In this document: one piece after another, positions 1 through 5,470 of the stretch | How positions within the stretch are numbered: position 1 is the first letter of the stretch | Layout of the letters: every line of letters starts with the position of its first letter | NCBI GenBank assembly: GCA_024403175.1 | Contig: JAKSSI010000051.1 | Span: forward strand, 1-8,203 | Origin: Clostridia bacterium | GTDB lineage: Bacteria; Bacillota_A; Clostridia; Peptostreptococcales; Anaerovoracaceae | Direction of reading: 5' to 3' | Length of the DNA stretch: 8,203 nt | Translations under genes and position numbers: made by a program | Notes under the pieces: generated by a model | What the model was told of the DNA's origin: nothing | The model's input: the letters and a program-made list of their open reading frames with translations, nothing else | Databases searched by the model: none

Positions 1-952
1 TTTCGCCGCCCTTAAAACCAGCCTCTAAAGTAAGTGCAGTAAGTATAAGTTTAATTGCAAAAGCAAATGTATCAGCCTTTCCTTCAAGTGCTGCTTCTAT
101 AATGTTTCCACCTGCGCCTGCGTACTTAAGTGGTCCAAGATAATAAATTGCAATTGATACAATAAGGCCACCAATAAACACTCTTGCATAAGTATTTTTT
201 ATAAGCTTTACATATACATGATGAGTGCCCTCAAGTACTGCGCACATAATCATTGAAAGAATTGCAGCAAACACACCGAGAAGCAAAACCTTAAGAGCAG
301 TGATTGCTTCGAACTGAGGTTCTACATGAAGTGTGAAGCTTTCAGCATGAGCGCCAAACATCTGTGCAAAAACTTTTGTTATATATGCAGTAAGCATTAC
401 AGGAAGCATTGCTCCATACTGAATCTTACTTCCTAATATTTCAAGAGCGAATATGCCTGCAGCAAGAGGTGTACCAAAGAGTGCTGTAAAGCCAGCTGCC
501 ATACCGCACATAGAAATGATACGCATATCTCTATGAGGAAGTCTTACTATTCTTCCAATGGTGCCAGAAAGGCTTGCACCAAGCATCAATGCAGCACCTT
601 CTCTTCCAGCAGATCCGCCAAACAAGTGAGTAAGCGAAGTTCCGATAAATATTAATGGAGCCGCAAAGAATGGCACTCCTTCATCGTTCTTATCTACTGT
701 TTGAAGAATTCTATTTGTACCGAAGTTTGCATTTTCCTTTGGAAGTCTATAAAAGAATACTATTAAAAGACCTGCCAACGGAAGAAGCCAAATTATATAC
801 GGATTCTGATTTCTAAATGAAGTGGCATAGCTTACAGTTTTACCTAAAGCTGTACCCGCAGCTGCTACAACAGCACCTATGATAAGTGCATAAACACAAT
901 ATTCAATTAAAAACAGAATGTTTCCAATTTGCGATTTTAATTTATTAAGCAT
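1..952 (-). CDS. ClC-family chloride/anion channel or transporter, C-terminus cut by window edge
   Basis: Integral membrane protein of the ClC superfamily, which moves chloride or fluoride across the cytoplasmic membrane, often in exchange for protons. The 317 visible codons carry many hydrophobic helices and the clear family signature GSAGREG at residues 113-119, with the gating glutamate at E118, followed by a conserved stretch MCGMAAGFTALFGTPLAAG (148-166). The visible end, GFKGGE (312-317), is the start of the third ion-binding motif; the rest lies outside the window. The usual first motif GSGIP is not present; the aligned place reads FGTN (77-80). The ATG at 950-952 overlaps the end of mazG by 8 nt and is preceded by AAGAAG, so translation is probably coupled. 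It is the last visible gene of the minus-strand operon. The family is certain; whether it carries Cl- or F- is open. Confidence 0.93.
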   Translation of the reverse strand, partial: MLNKLKSQIGNILFLIEYCVYALIIGAVVAAAGTALGKTVSYATSFRNQNPYIIWLLPLAGLLIVFFYRLPKENANFGTNRILQTVDKNDEGVPFFAAPLIFIGTSLTHLFGGSAGREGAALMLGASLSGTIGRIVRLPHRDMRIISMCGMAAGFTALFGTPLAAGIFALEILGSKIQYGAMLPVMLTAYITKVFAQMFGAHAESFTLHVEPQFEAITALKVLLLGVFAAILSMIMCAVLEGTHHVYVKLIKNTYARVFIGGLIVSIAIYYLGPLKYAGAGGNIIEAALEGKADTFAFAIKLILTALTLEAGFKGGE

Positions 953-1448
953 TGTTTTCTTCTTTAGTCTTTGCGAGTTTTTCGAGCTTCTTTGCCTTAG
1001 TTACTTTTAAGAGTTCCATTGCTTCGTCGAAGGCTTCTGGGATTTTTTCGTCCATCCACATCTTGCCTGTTTTTTCTACCTTCTTAATTTCTGCCCAGTT
1101 CTTAAGAACCTGTTCACTAGTTTCTGCATTTACATCGCCAAACACATGAGGATGGCGTCTAATCATTTTTTCCTTTACATTTTTAGCAACGTCTTCGAAA
1201 TTAAACAAACCTTCTTCGTCTGCAATTTCTGCCTGCATAACCACCTGAAGAAGTAAGTCGCCAAGTTCGTCCATCATGCTTTCAGCATTGCCAGTTTCTT
1301 CGTAAACATTAATTCCGCAGATTACTTCTGCAGCTTCTTCTACAATGTCTTTCTTAAGAGATGCATGAGTTTGCTCTCTATCCCATGGGCATCCGTCTTT
1401 TGCGCGAAGGCGCTTTATTACAGCTTTTAATTCATCTATCTGTGCCAT
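945..1448 (-). CDS. mazG: MazG family nucleoside triphosphate pyrophosphohydrolase
   Basis: Cytoplasmic all-alpha NTP pyrophosphohydrolase that cleaves (d)NTPs to NMP and pyrophosphate; the family removes aberrant nucleotides. At 167 aa it has one MazG domain plus a lysine-rich tail, unlike the roughly 260-aa two-domain E. coli protein. Visible signatures are CPWDREQTH (20-28), the metal-binding EEAAE (37-41) and DELGD (60-64), and RRHPHVFG (97-104) followed by W118..IK. All acidic metal ligands expected for activity are present. The start ATG (1446-1448) lies 3 nt after the HAD gene stop, and its Shine-Dalgarno AAGGAA (1455-1460) is made of the last two HAD codons. The 3' end overlaps the ClC gene. 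Its place beside a YjjG-like nucleotidase and NnrD suggests a role in metabolite clean-up; the exact substrate is not shown. Confidence 0.95.
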   Translation of the reverse strand: MAQIDELKAVIKRLRAKDGCPWDREQTHASLKKDIVEEAAEVICGINVYEETGNAESMMDELGDLLLQVVMQAEIADEEGLFNFEDVAKNVKEKMIRRHPHVFGDVNAETSEQVLKNWAEIKKVEKTGKMWMDEKIPEAFDEAMELLKVTKAKKLEKLAKTKEENNA

Positions 1449-1451
1449 TTT

Positions 1452-2159
1452 TTATTCCTTATTTAAAATATCTTTTATCTGATTTAAATTGCTTATTTCA
1501 AAATCCAAACTTAAACCCGAATCGTTTACTGCAGCATTTGGGTTGTACCAGCAAGTTTTTATTCCTGCGTTTACTCCGCCTCGCATATCACTTGTAAGAG
1601 AATCACCGATAATAATTACTTCGTCGGGATTTACTGGGCCAAAAGCTGCTTCGAGCTTTTCAACAACGAATTTGAAGAATTCCTTACTTGGTTTTTCAAA
1701 TCCAATTTCGTCTGAAATAAAGAATCCGTCTAGAAGTTTATCTAAACCTGATAAAGACAATTTCTTGTGCTGAGCAATTGCTGTGCCGTTTGTGGCAGCA
1801 TATTGCTTATAGCTTGCCTTAAGTTCCTCGACCAATTCATAGGCGTTATCATTAAAGCAAATTGTCTCGCCTAAATCATACTGATACTGAGTATTAAATT
1901 CTCCTGCAAGGCTTGTATCAAGACCGTACTTTCCGAAGAAATCTTCAAATCTTTTTACTAAGATTTCAGGCTTAGTAAATTCGCCGCGCTCAAGAGCCTT
2001 CCAGTAGTTATGATTAATTTCGGAATAGTCTGATAACATGTCATCAGTGCACTCTCCAAAATTGAGTCTTTTAAAGCCCTTTCTTATAGCCACCTCTTCA
2101 GCTGCAAGAAAGTTAAGCACAGTGCCATCTATATCCCACAGTATTGCTTTTATTTTCAT
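1452..2159 (-). CDS. HAD-superfamily hydrolase, YjjG/YfnB-like 5'-nucleotidase
   Basis: Predicted cytoplasmic phosphatase of HAD subfamily IA. From the chosen start (235 aa) it shows motif I DIDGT (D9 nucleophile, D11 acid/base), motif II TNG (123-125), motif III lysine in EKP (K156), and motif IV GDSLTSD (185-191) with the Mg-binding aspartates. The helical cap spans about residues 15-110. The TNGT...FEKP...GDSLTSD pattern most resembles the YjjG/YfnB group; E. coli YjjG dephosphorylates (deoxy)pyrimidine monophosphates, including non-canonical ones. An in-frame ATG at 2195 was rejected: it would overlap the upstream gene and lacks a ribosome binding site, whereas the ATG at 2157-2159 has AAAGGA at 2167-2172 and starts directly before the family N-terminus. 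It sits 22 nt after the membrane-protein gene and 3 nt before mazG. Fold certain; substrate inferred. Confidence 0.9.
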   Translation of the reverse strand: MKIKAILWDIDGTVLNFLAAEEVAIRKGFKRLNFGECTDDMLSDYSEINHNYWKALERGEFTKPEILVKRFEDFFGKYGLDTSLAGEFNTQYQYDLGETICFNDNAYELVEELKASYKQYAATNGTAIAQHKKLSLSGLDKLLDGFFISDEIGFEKPSKEFFKFVVEKLEAAFGPVNPDEVIIIGDSLTSDMRGGVNAGIKTCWYNPNAAVNDSGLSLDFEISNLNQIKDILNKE

Positions 2160-2181
2160 TGGGTTGTCCTTTATTAAAAAA

Positions 2182-2712
2182 TTACTTAAATCCAAACTTT
2201 TTTCTAAATTTATATTTCCAAAGTATCATATATCTTCTGTATGCAACATCGAATAACAAGAATGCAAATGCACCTACAACAAGAAGTATGTATAGAAGAT
2301 ATTGGGAACCTTCAAAAGAATCAGTTTCAATACCTAAAACTCTCATTAAAACGCCGTACATTAAAGCCATTATAGCCATAAAAATGGCAAGCTTTACTAT
2401 GGCAGAAACTGCTGCCGGCTTAATGCTAGTCAACTTATTAATTGCACTTGGATACCAACCCATGCAAGCAAAGAACAATGCCATTTCTTTGTCTGGCATA
2501 ATTACCAAACAGATAATTGCAATGCAAATGTATGAGATAAGAGTTGGCTTTGACCCATATTCTTCAAGCACAGGAATAAGGGCTGCCATTGCCAGCGCAG
2601 GGCCAGTAAAGGTGCCTATATAAATGAGGCTGTTAATAAACATCAGCACTACTGCTAAAGCGGACATTACTCCGCACAGAGCCATCGTTTTAGATTCTTT
2701 TGCCGAAGACAT
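2182..2712 (-). CDS. Small polytopic membrane protein, ECF transporter S-component-like
   Basis: A 176-aa integral membrane protein with about five to six hydrophobic segments (roughly residues 9-32, 37-50, 57-72, 76-88, 101-127 and 139-157) and a strongly basic C-terminal tail that should lie in the cytoplasm. Size, the N-terminal ALCGVMSALAVVLMFI-like helix and the GP-ALAMAALIPVL pattern resemble substrate-binding (S) subunits of energy-coupling factor vitamin transporters. No energising ATPase or EcfT gene is in view, and I cannot assign a substrate. A conserved-looking PDKEMALFF stretch (73-81) might be functional. The ATG abuts the nnrD stop (TAA-ATG), and a good Shine-Dalgarno AAAGGAAG lies inside the nnrD 3' end, so the two are co-translated. 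Real gene with high confidence; function unknown. Confidence 0.85.
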   Translation of the reverse strand: MSSAKESKTMALCGVMSALAVVLMFINSLIYIGTFTGPALAMAALIPVLEEYGSKPTLISYICIAIICLVIMPDKEMALFFACMGWYPSAINKLTSIKPAAVSAIVKLAIFMAIMALMYGVLMRVLGIETDSFEGSQYLLYILLVVGAFAFLLFDVAYRRYMILWKYKFRKKFGFK

Positions 2713-3534
2713 TTATACTTCCTTTAATACACTTGGTAAGAATTCGATAATATCAGTAGCCATAAGACTTGCTTTTCCATACTTTTCTGCAGCTAAATCT
2801 CCGGCTTTGCCATGAACATATGCACCAGCAATTAATGCGTCTTTAGGATCTACGCCTTGTGCTGCAAAAGCACCTACAATTCCTGTAAGTACATCGCCGC
2901 TTCCGGCTGTGGCCATACCGCTGTTCCCTGTTTGGTTTGTTAATACTTCTTCGCCAACACAGATTTTAGATTCATAGCCCTTAACCAAAGTTGCAGATGC
3001 GCTGTACTTTTCGTACATTACCTGTGCAGCTCTTTCTCTGTTATTTATTACTGCATCTGCTTTGCAATCTAAAAGTCTTGCAGCCTCTCTTTCGTGAGGT
3101 GTAAGTATTAATTTGCATTTATGATTGTCTGCAATTGATTTATTTTCAGCAAGAATAGTAAGGCCATCTGCATCTAATACAAGTGGGCCATTGTATTCGT
3201 TCATAATCTTGTATAAAAGGCCTGCCGCTTCATCGTCTTTTCCTGCAGCAGGGCCAAAAGCTACAGCACTGTACTTTGCAAGTTCAGAAGTTTTAATATT
3301 TCTTCCTACGCACATTGCTTCTGGCACTGCGTTGTGAATTACCGGGTGCTGAGATGGGTCGCAAGACACAACTACAAGGCCTACGCCTGCTCTAAAGGCT
3401 GCCTTTGCCGCCATAATTGCAGCGCCCATCATTGAAGGCTTTCCTGCCACAATAAGGAGTTTTCCGTAATCGTATTTTCCGGATACATTAGGTCTGTTAT
3501 TAACTTTACTTAAAGCGTTTTTTACTCTATCCAT
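2713..3534 (-). CDS. nnrD: ADP-dependent NAD(P)H-hydrate dehydratase (YjeF C-terminal domain)
   Basis: Repairs hydrated NADH and NADPH (NADHX/NADPHX) by dehydrating the S-epimer at the expense of ADP. The 273-aa protein has a ribokinase-like carbohydrate-kinase fold. Visible motifs are GKLLIVAGKP..MGAAIMAAKAAFRAG (24-50), DADGL (121-125), LTPHERE (144-150), VKG (184-186), and the nucleotide/active-site loop GNSGMATAGSGD (203-214) with catalytic D214. The usual GPGLG loop reads GPAAG (94-98). The NnrE epimerase domain, often fused N-terminally, is absent here and not elsewhere in the window. The ATG at 3532-3534 has no convincing Shine-Dalgarno, though the domain start fits it. It is the first gene of the minus-strand operon and abuts the membrane-protein gene. 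Confidence 0.95.
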   Translation of the reverse strand: MDRVKNALSKVNNRPNVSGKYDYGKLLIVAGKPSMMGAAIMAAKAAFRAGVGLVVVSCDPSQHPVIHNAVPEAMCVGRNIKTSELAKYSAVAFGPAAGKDDEAAGLLYKIMNEYNGPLVLDADGLTILAENKSIADNHKCKLILTPHEREAARLLDCKADAVINNRERAAQVMYEKYSASATLVKGYESKICVGEEVLTNQTGNSGMATAGSGDVLTGIVGAFAAQGVDPKDALIAGAYVHGKAGDLAAEKYGKASLMATDIIEFLPSVLKEV

Positions 3535-3556
3535 ATTATTTGCATACCAATAATGT

Positions 3557-3586
3557 TTGTAGTATAGTTTATTGTTGTTTTATAAC
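3557..3586 (+). promoter_or_regulatory. Weak candidate promoter for the EamA transporter gene
   Basis: TTGTAG (3557-3562) and TATAAC (3581-3586) are spaced by 18 bp and would start transcription near 3593, leaving room for the AAGGTG ribosome binding site at 3605-3610. The -10 lies over the predicted minus-strand start point, so the two divergent promoters would interfere. Both hexamers are imperfect and the region is very AT-rich, so this could be chance. Confidence 0.35.
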
Positions 3587-3591
3587 TATTC

Positions 3592-3620
3592 ATTATACCA
3601 TAATAAGGTGATTACATTGA
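3592..3620 (-). promoter_or_regulatory. Probable extended -10 promoter of the nnrD-to-ClC operon
   Basis: Read on the minus strand, positions 3600 to 3592 give TGGTATAAT, a perfect TATAAT with the TGn extension. The -35 is poor (TTCAAT at 3621-3616, or TCAATG at 3620-3615), as is usual when an extended -10 is present. Transcription should begin near 3585, leaving a leader of about 50 nt before nnrD. The element overlaps the eamA translation start region on the other strand. Predicted from motif only. Confidence 0.6.
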
Positions 3621-4504
3621 ATAAGTATGTTTTATCCGTTTTAGGTGCAGGTTTTTGCTGGGGCTTTATGGGCTTCTTTACAAGAAACCTGGCACAGTTT
3701 GGAATAGATTCATCGGGAGCCGTGCTTGCAAGATGCTCTGTAGCGGCAATTTGTTTTGGAATATCCATAGTATTAAAAAACCCTAAGAGCCTAAAAATTA
3801 AGCTCAAGGACTTTTGGTGTTTTTTAGGGAGCGGAATATTAGCATTGCTATTTTTCACATTCTGCTACTTCCAAGCAATTAGCATTACAAGCTTATCAAC
3901 AGCTGCAATACTTTTGTACACTGCCCCAACTATTGTTATGGTGCTTTCTGCCATACTTTTTAAGGAAAAGATTACAAGAAACAAGCTGATTGCTTTAGTA
4001 CTAGCCTTTGTTGGATGCGCTTTGGTGTCAGGTATTGCAAATGGGTCAGGCCTTGGAATTTCAACAAAAGGACTGCTATACGGTTTAGGCTCTGGCTTAG
4101 GATACGCACTTTTTAGCATCTTCGCAAGATTTGCCATGAACCGTGGCTACACAGGCCTTGTAATAAACTTCTATAGCTGCATTTTAGCATCTATCGGCGC
4201 CGCTGCAATTTGGGGAGTAAAGGGTCTTTGGGTGCCAATGACAGCTTCCCTTCCAGGCTTTTTCTGGGTAATTGCAGCCGGAGTATTTAGCTGCTTTATT
4301 CCATACTTAATCTACACATACGGACTTTCTGGTATGGAAACAGGAAAAGCTTCGGTTTTAGCTTCTTTAGAGCCAGTTGTTGCATCCATAATCGGTGTGG
4401 TAATCTACCACGAAACCATGAGCATCTCATCCTTTATAGGCATTGTACTTGTACTTTCCGCCGTAGTTCTATTAAACGTAAACACAAAAAAGAAAACAAA
4501 TTAG
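3617..4504 (+). CDS. EamA/DMT-superfamily transporter
   Basis: Predicted ten-helix inner-membrane permease of the drug/metabolite transporter superfamily, 295 aa, which is normal for the family. It shows two EamA repeats, about residues 4-135 and 150-288. The first begins with the typical LGAGFCWGFMGFFTRN (9-24); each repeat ends with a motif of the type LLYTAPTIVMVLSAILFKEKIT or LEPVVASIIGVVIYHETMS, the usual helix-acidic-residue signature. Members export amino acids, nucleobases, drugs or other small molecules; no substrate can be read here. I chose the TTG start at 3617-3619 because AAGGTG (3605-3610) lies 6 nt upstream and the protein then starts where family members do; an upstream TTG at 3572 has no such site. 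It stands between divergent and downstream promoters, apparently as a single gene. No terminator is visible after it. Confidence 0.9.
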   Translation: MNKYVLSVLGAGFCWGFMGFFTRNLAQFGIDSSGAVLARCSVAAICFGISIVLKNPKSLKIKLKDFWCFLGSGILALLFFTFCYFQAISITSLSTAAILLYTAPTIVMVLSAILFKEKITRNKLIALVLAFVGCALVSGIANGSGLGISTKGLLYGLGSGLGYALFSIFARFAMNRGYTGLVINFYSCILASIGAAAIWGVKGLWVPMTASLPGFFWVIAAGVFSCFIPYLIYTYGLSGMETGKASVLASLEPVVASIIGVVIYHETMSISSFIGIVLVLSAVVLLNVNTKKKTN

Positions 4505-4516
4505 GATTCTTTGTTG

Positions 4517-4525
4517 TGGTATAAT
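4517..4525 (+). promoter_or_regulatory. Extended -10 promoter of the DUF3237 gene
   Basis: TGGTATAAT at 4517-4525 is a perfect TATAAT with a TGn extension, identical over nine bases to the nnrD promoter element. No good -35 lies 16-18 bp upstream. It begins 12 nt after the EamA stop codon and predicts a start near 4532 with a leader of about 30 nt carrying the Shine-Dalgarno. Predicted from motif. Confidence 0.65.
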
Positions 4526-4549
4526 AAAAGCAATAAACATTGAAATTTC

Positions 4550-4557
4550 AAGGAGGG
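4550..4557 (+). promoter_or_regulatory. Near-perfect Shine-Dalgarno of the DUF3237 gene
   Basis: AAGGAGGG is fully complementary to the anti-Shine-Dalgarno over seven bases and lies 4-5 nt before the ATG at 4562. It fixes the start and suggests efficient translation. Confidence 0.85.
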
Positions 4558-4561
4558 TAAT

Positions 4562-5026
4562 ATGCCATTTTTAAAAGAACAGTTTACAGTTTCTTGCAGT
4601 GTAGACCCTGCAATTGAAGTCGGATGCGATCTTTCCGGCGAAGGCAGAAGAAGACTTATCGTTATCCCTGGAGGAACAGTAACAGGAATCGACAATAACA
4701 ACGGAAAGCTTCTTCCAGGCGGAATCGACAGCCAGATTATTCGTCCAAACGGAAAGGCAGATATTTCTGCTAGATACGGAGTTGCTTTTGACGATGGAAC
4801 ATCCATCTACATTCAGAACGACGGTATTAGAACAGTACCCCCAGAAGATGTTCAGACCGTTGTAAATGGTGGATTTGTCGACCCAAGCCACTACTATTTT
4901 GTAACAGCTCCAAAGATTGAAGTTTACGACAAGAGCCGTGAATGGATGGCAAACAGAATGTGGATCTGCGTAGGAATTAGAAAGCCGGAAACCGTAGATA
5001 TCACATATTACACAGTTGAACTTTAA
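4562..5026 (+). CDS. DUF3237 (UPF0311) family protein
   Basis: A 154-aa predicted soluble cytoplasmic protein without signal peptide or membrane segment. It matches the DUF3237 layout along its whole length: an opening strand region, the central LLPGGIDSQIIRPNGKADI (50-68) followed by ARY (70-72), DDGTSIYIQNDG (77-88), then YYFVTAPKIEVYD (111-123), and W128...NRMWICVGIRKP (131-142), ending in a final strand ITYYTVEL. The family is a small beta-barrel of unknown biochemical function, so none is assigned. The gene has its own extended -10, a very strong ribosome binding site and its own terminator, and so is probably monocistronic and well expressed; the flanking genes give no functional hint. 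Confidence 0.9.
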   Translation: MPFLKEQFTVSCSVDPAIEVGCDLSGEGRRRLIVIPGGTVTGIDNNNGKLLPGGIDSQIIRPNGKADISARYGVAFDDGTSIYIQNDGIRTVPPEDVQTVVNGGFVDPSHYYFVTAPKIEVYDKSREWMANRMWICVGIRKPETVDITYYTVEL

Positions 5027-5039
5027 TAATTTGAAACTT

Positions 5040-5065
5040 GAGGGCCTAACGGGCCCTCTTTTTTT
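5040..5065 (+). terminator. Intrinsic terminator after the DUF3237 gene
   Basis: A perfect 7-bp stem GAGGGCC (5040-5046) / GGCCCTC (5052-5058) closes a 5-nt loop TAACG and is followed at once by seven T residues (5059-5065). It lies 13 nt after the stop codon and separates this gene from the his operon. Confidence 0.95.
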
Positions 5066-5068
5066 ATG

Positions 5069-5092
5069 AAATTTTTCAAAAAATTTTTAAAT
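5069..5092 (+). promoter_or_regulatory. Possible UP element (A/T tracts) upstream of the his promoter
   Basis: Alternating A and T runs (AAATTTTT, AAAAAATTTTT, AAAT) fill the stretch about 40-60 bp before the predicted transcription start, the usual place of an alpha-CTD contact or an intrinsic bend. Composition and position only; the genome is AT-rich, so this is tentative. Confidence 0.35.
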
Positions 5093-5098
5093 GTTTTC

Positions 5099-5126
5099 TT
5101 GCTTTATCACGCTAACGTGATATAAT
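5099..5126 (+). promoter_or_regulatory. Promoter of the yerC-like/his operon
   Basis: TTGCTT (-35, 5099-5104), a 16-bp spacer, and TATAAT (-10, 5121-5126) preceded by TGA, making a TGn extended -10. Predicted start is near 5133, giving a leader of about 40 nt. The spacer is almost fully occupied by the palindrome at 5105-5122, so repressor binding there would block RNA polymerase. Confidence 0.75.
5105..5122 (+). promoter_or_regulatory. 18-bp palindromic operator candidate for the his operon regulator
   Basis: TATCACG (5105-5111), CTAA, CGTGATA (5116-5122): two perfect 7-bp arms with a 4-bp centre. It lies between -35 and -10 and overlaps the first two bases of the -10. The length resembles operators of TrpR-type dimers (about 18 bp), and the next gene encodes such a protein. 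It is not a terminator (no T-run, upstream of the start point). Assignment to that regulator is inferred from position. Confidence 0.75.
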
Positions 5127-5173
5127 GATAAAACGTTAATATGTTATCTATATTATTATATAAGGGAGCAATT

Positions 5174-5470
5174 ATGCAAAGCTTTCATAATGAATCTACA
5201 CAAAGACTCTATAAAGCCATCTCTTTACTCCAAACACCAGAGGAATGCGCAGCATTTTTCGATGATGTTTGTACCATAAGAGAAGTTCTTGATATGGCCC
5301 AAAGATTGGATGCAGCTATGCTCCTTGATAAGGGTGAAAACTACAGAACAATAGCCGAAGAAATCGGTATTAGCACCGCCACCATAAGCCGCGTCAGCAG
5401 ATGCATGAATTATGGGTCGGGCGGATACAAATTAGCAACTCAACGTCTTAAAGAAAACGAGGATAAATAA
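5174..5470 (+). CDS. TrpR/YerC/YecD-family transcriptional regulator of the his operon
   Basis: A 98-aa all-helical DNA-binding protein of the TrpR-like YerC/YecD family. The helix-turn-helix covers about residues 55-77, ENYRTIAEEIGISTATISRV, with the recognition helix around STATISRVSR and the family tail CMNYGSGGY (77-85). TrpR itself binds a dimeric operator when loaded with an amino acid. I chose ATG 5174-5176 because AAGGGAG (5162-5168) lies 5 nt upstream; an in-frame ATG at 5141 lacks a site and would add 11 residues not typical of the family. Its stop overlaps the hisZ start by one base (TAATG), so it belongs to the his operon. It very probably represses its own promoter through the palindrome at 5105-5122; histidine as the co-repressor is inference. 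Confidence 0.92.
   Translation: MQSFHNESTQRLYKAISLLQTPEECAAFFDDVCTIREVLDMAQRLDAAMLLDKGENYRTIAEEIGISTATISRVSRCMNYGSGGYKLATQRLKENEDK

Noticed and set aside
945..1000. Fluoride riboswitch upstream of the ClC gene
   Set aside because: The gene starts inside mazG coding sequence; there is no leader that could hold the structured element.
2160..2195. Upstream in-frame ATG (2195) for the HAD gene, adding 12 residues
   Set aside because: No ribosome binding site, overlaps the upstream gene, and the extra residues precede the normal HAD N-terminus; the ATG at 2159 has AAAGGA.
2144..2623. Long plus-strand open frame opposite the ECF-S-like membrane protein gene
   Set aside because: Shadow of the minus-strand gene; the minus-strand frame has the strong Shine-Dalgarno, operon spacing and coherent membrane topology.
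3572..3616. Upstream TTG (3572) as start of the EamA gene
   Set aside because: No ribosome binding site and lies before the predicted transcription start; TTG 3617 has AAGGTG.
4495..4515. Inverted repeat AACAAA / TTTGTT after the EamA gene as a terminator
   Set aside because: Only A-T pairs in a 6-bp stem with a 9-nt loop and no T-run; too weak.
4501..4891. Open frames on the minus strand opposite the DUF3237 gene
   Set aside because: No family resemblance or ribosome binding site, and they lie fully antisense to a well-supported gene.
5141..5173. Upstream in-frame ATG (5141) for the TrpR-family regulator
   Set aside because: No Shine-Dalgarno and only about 8 nt from the predicted transcription start; ATG 5174 has AAGGGAG at ideal spacing.
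5127..5173. T-box or histidine leader-peptide attenuator before the his operon
   Set aside because: The leader is only about 40 nt, with no histidine-codon run, no specifier hairpin and no terminator.
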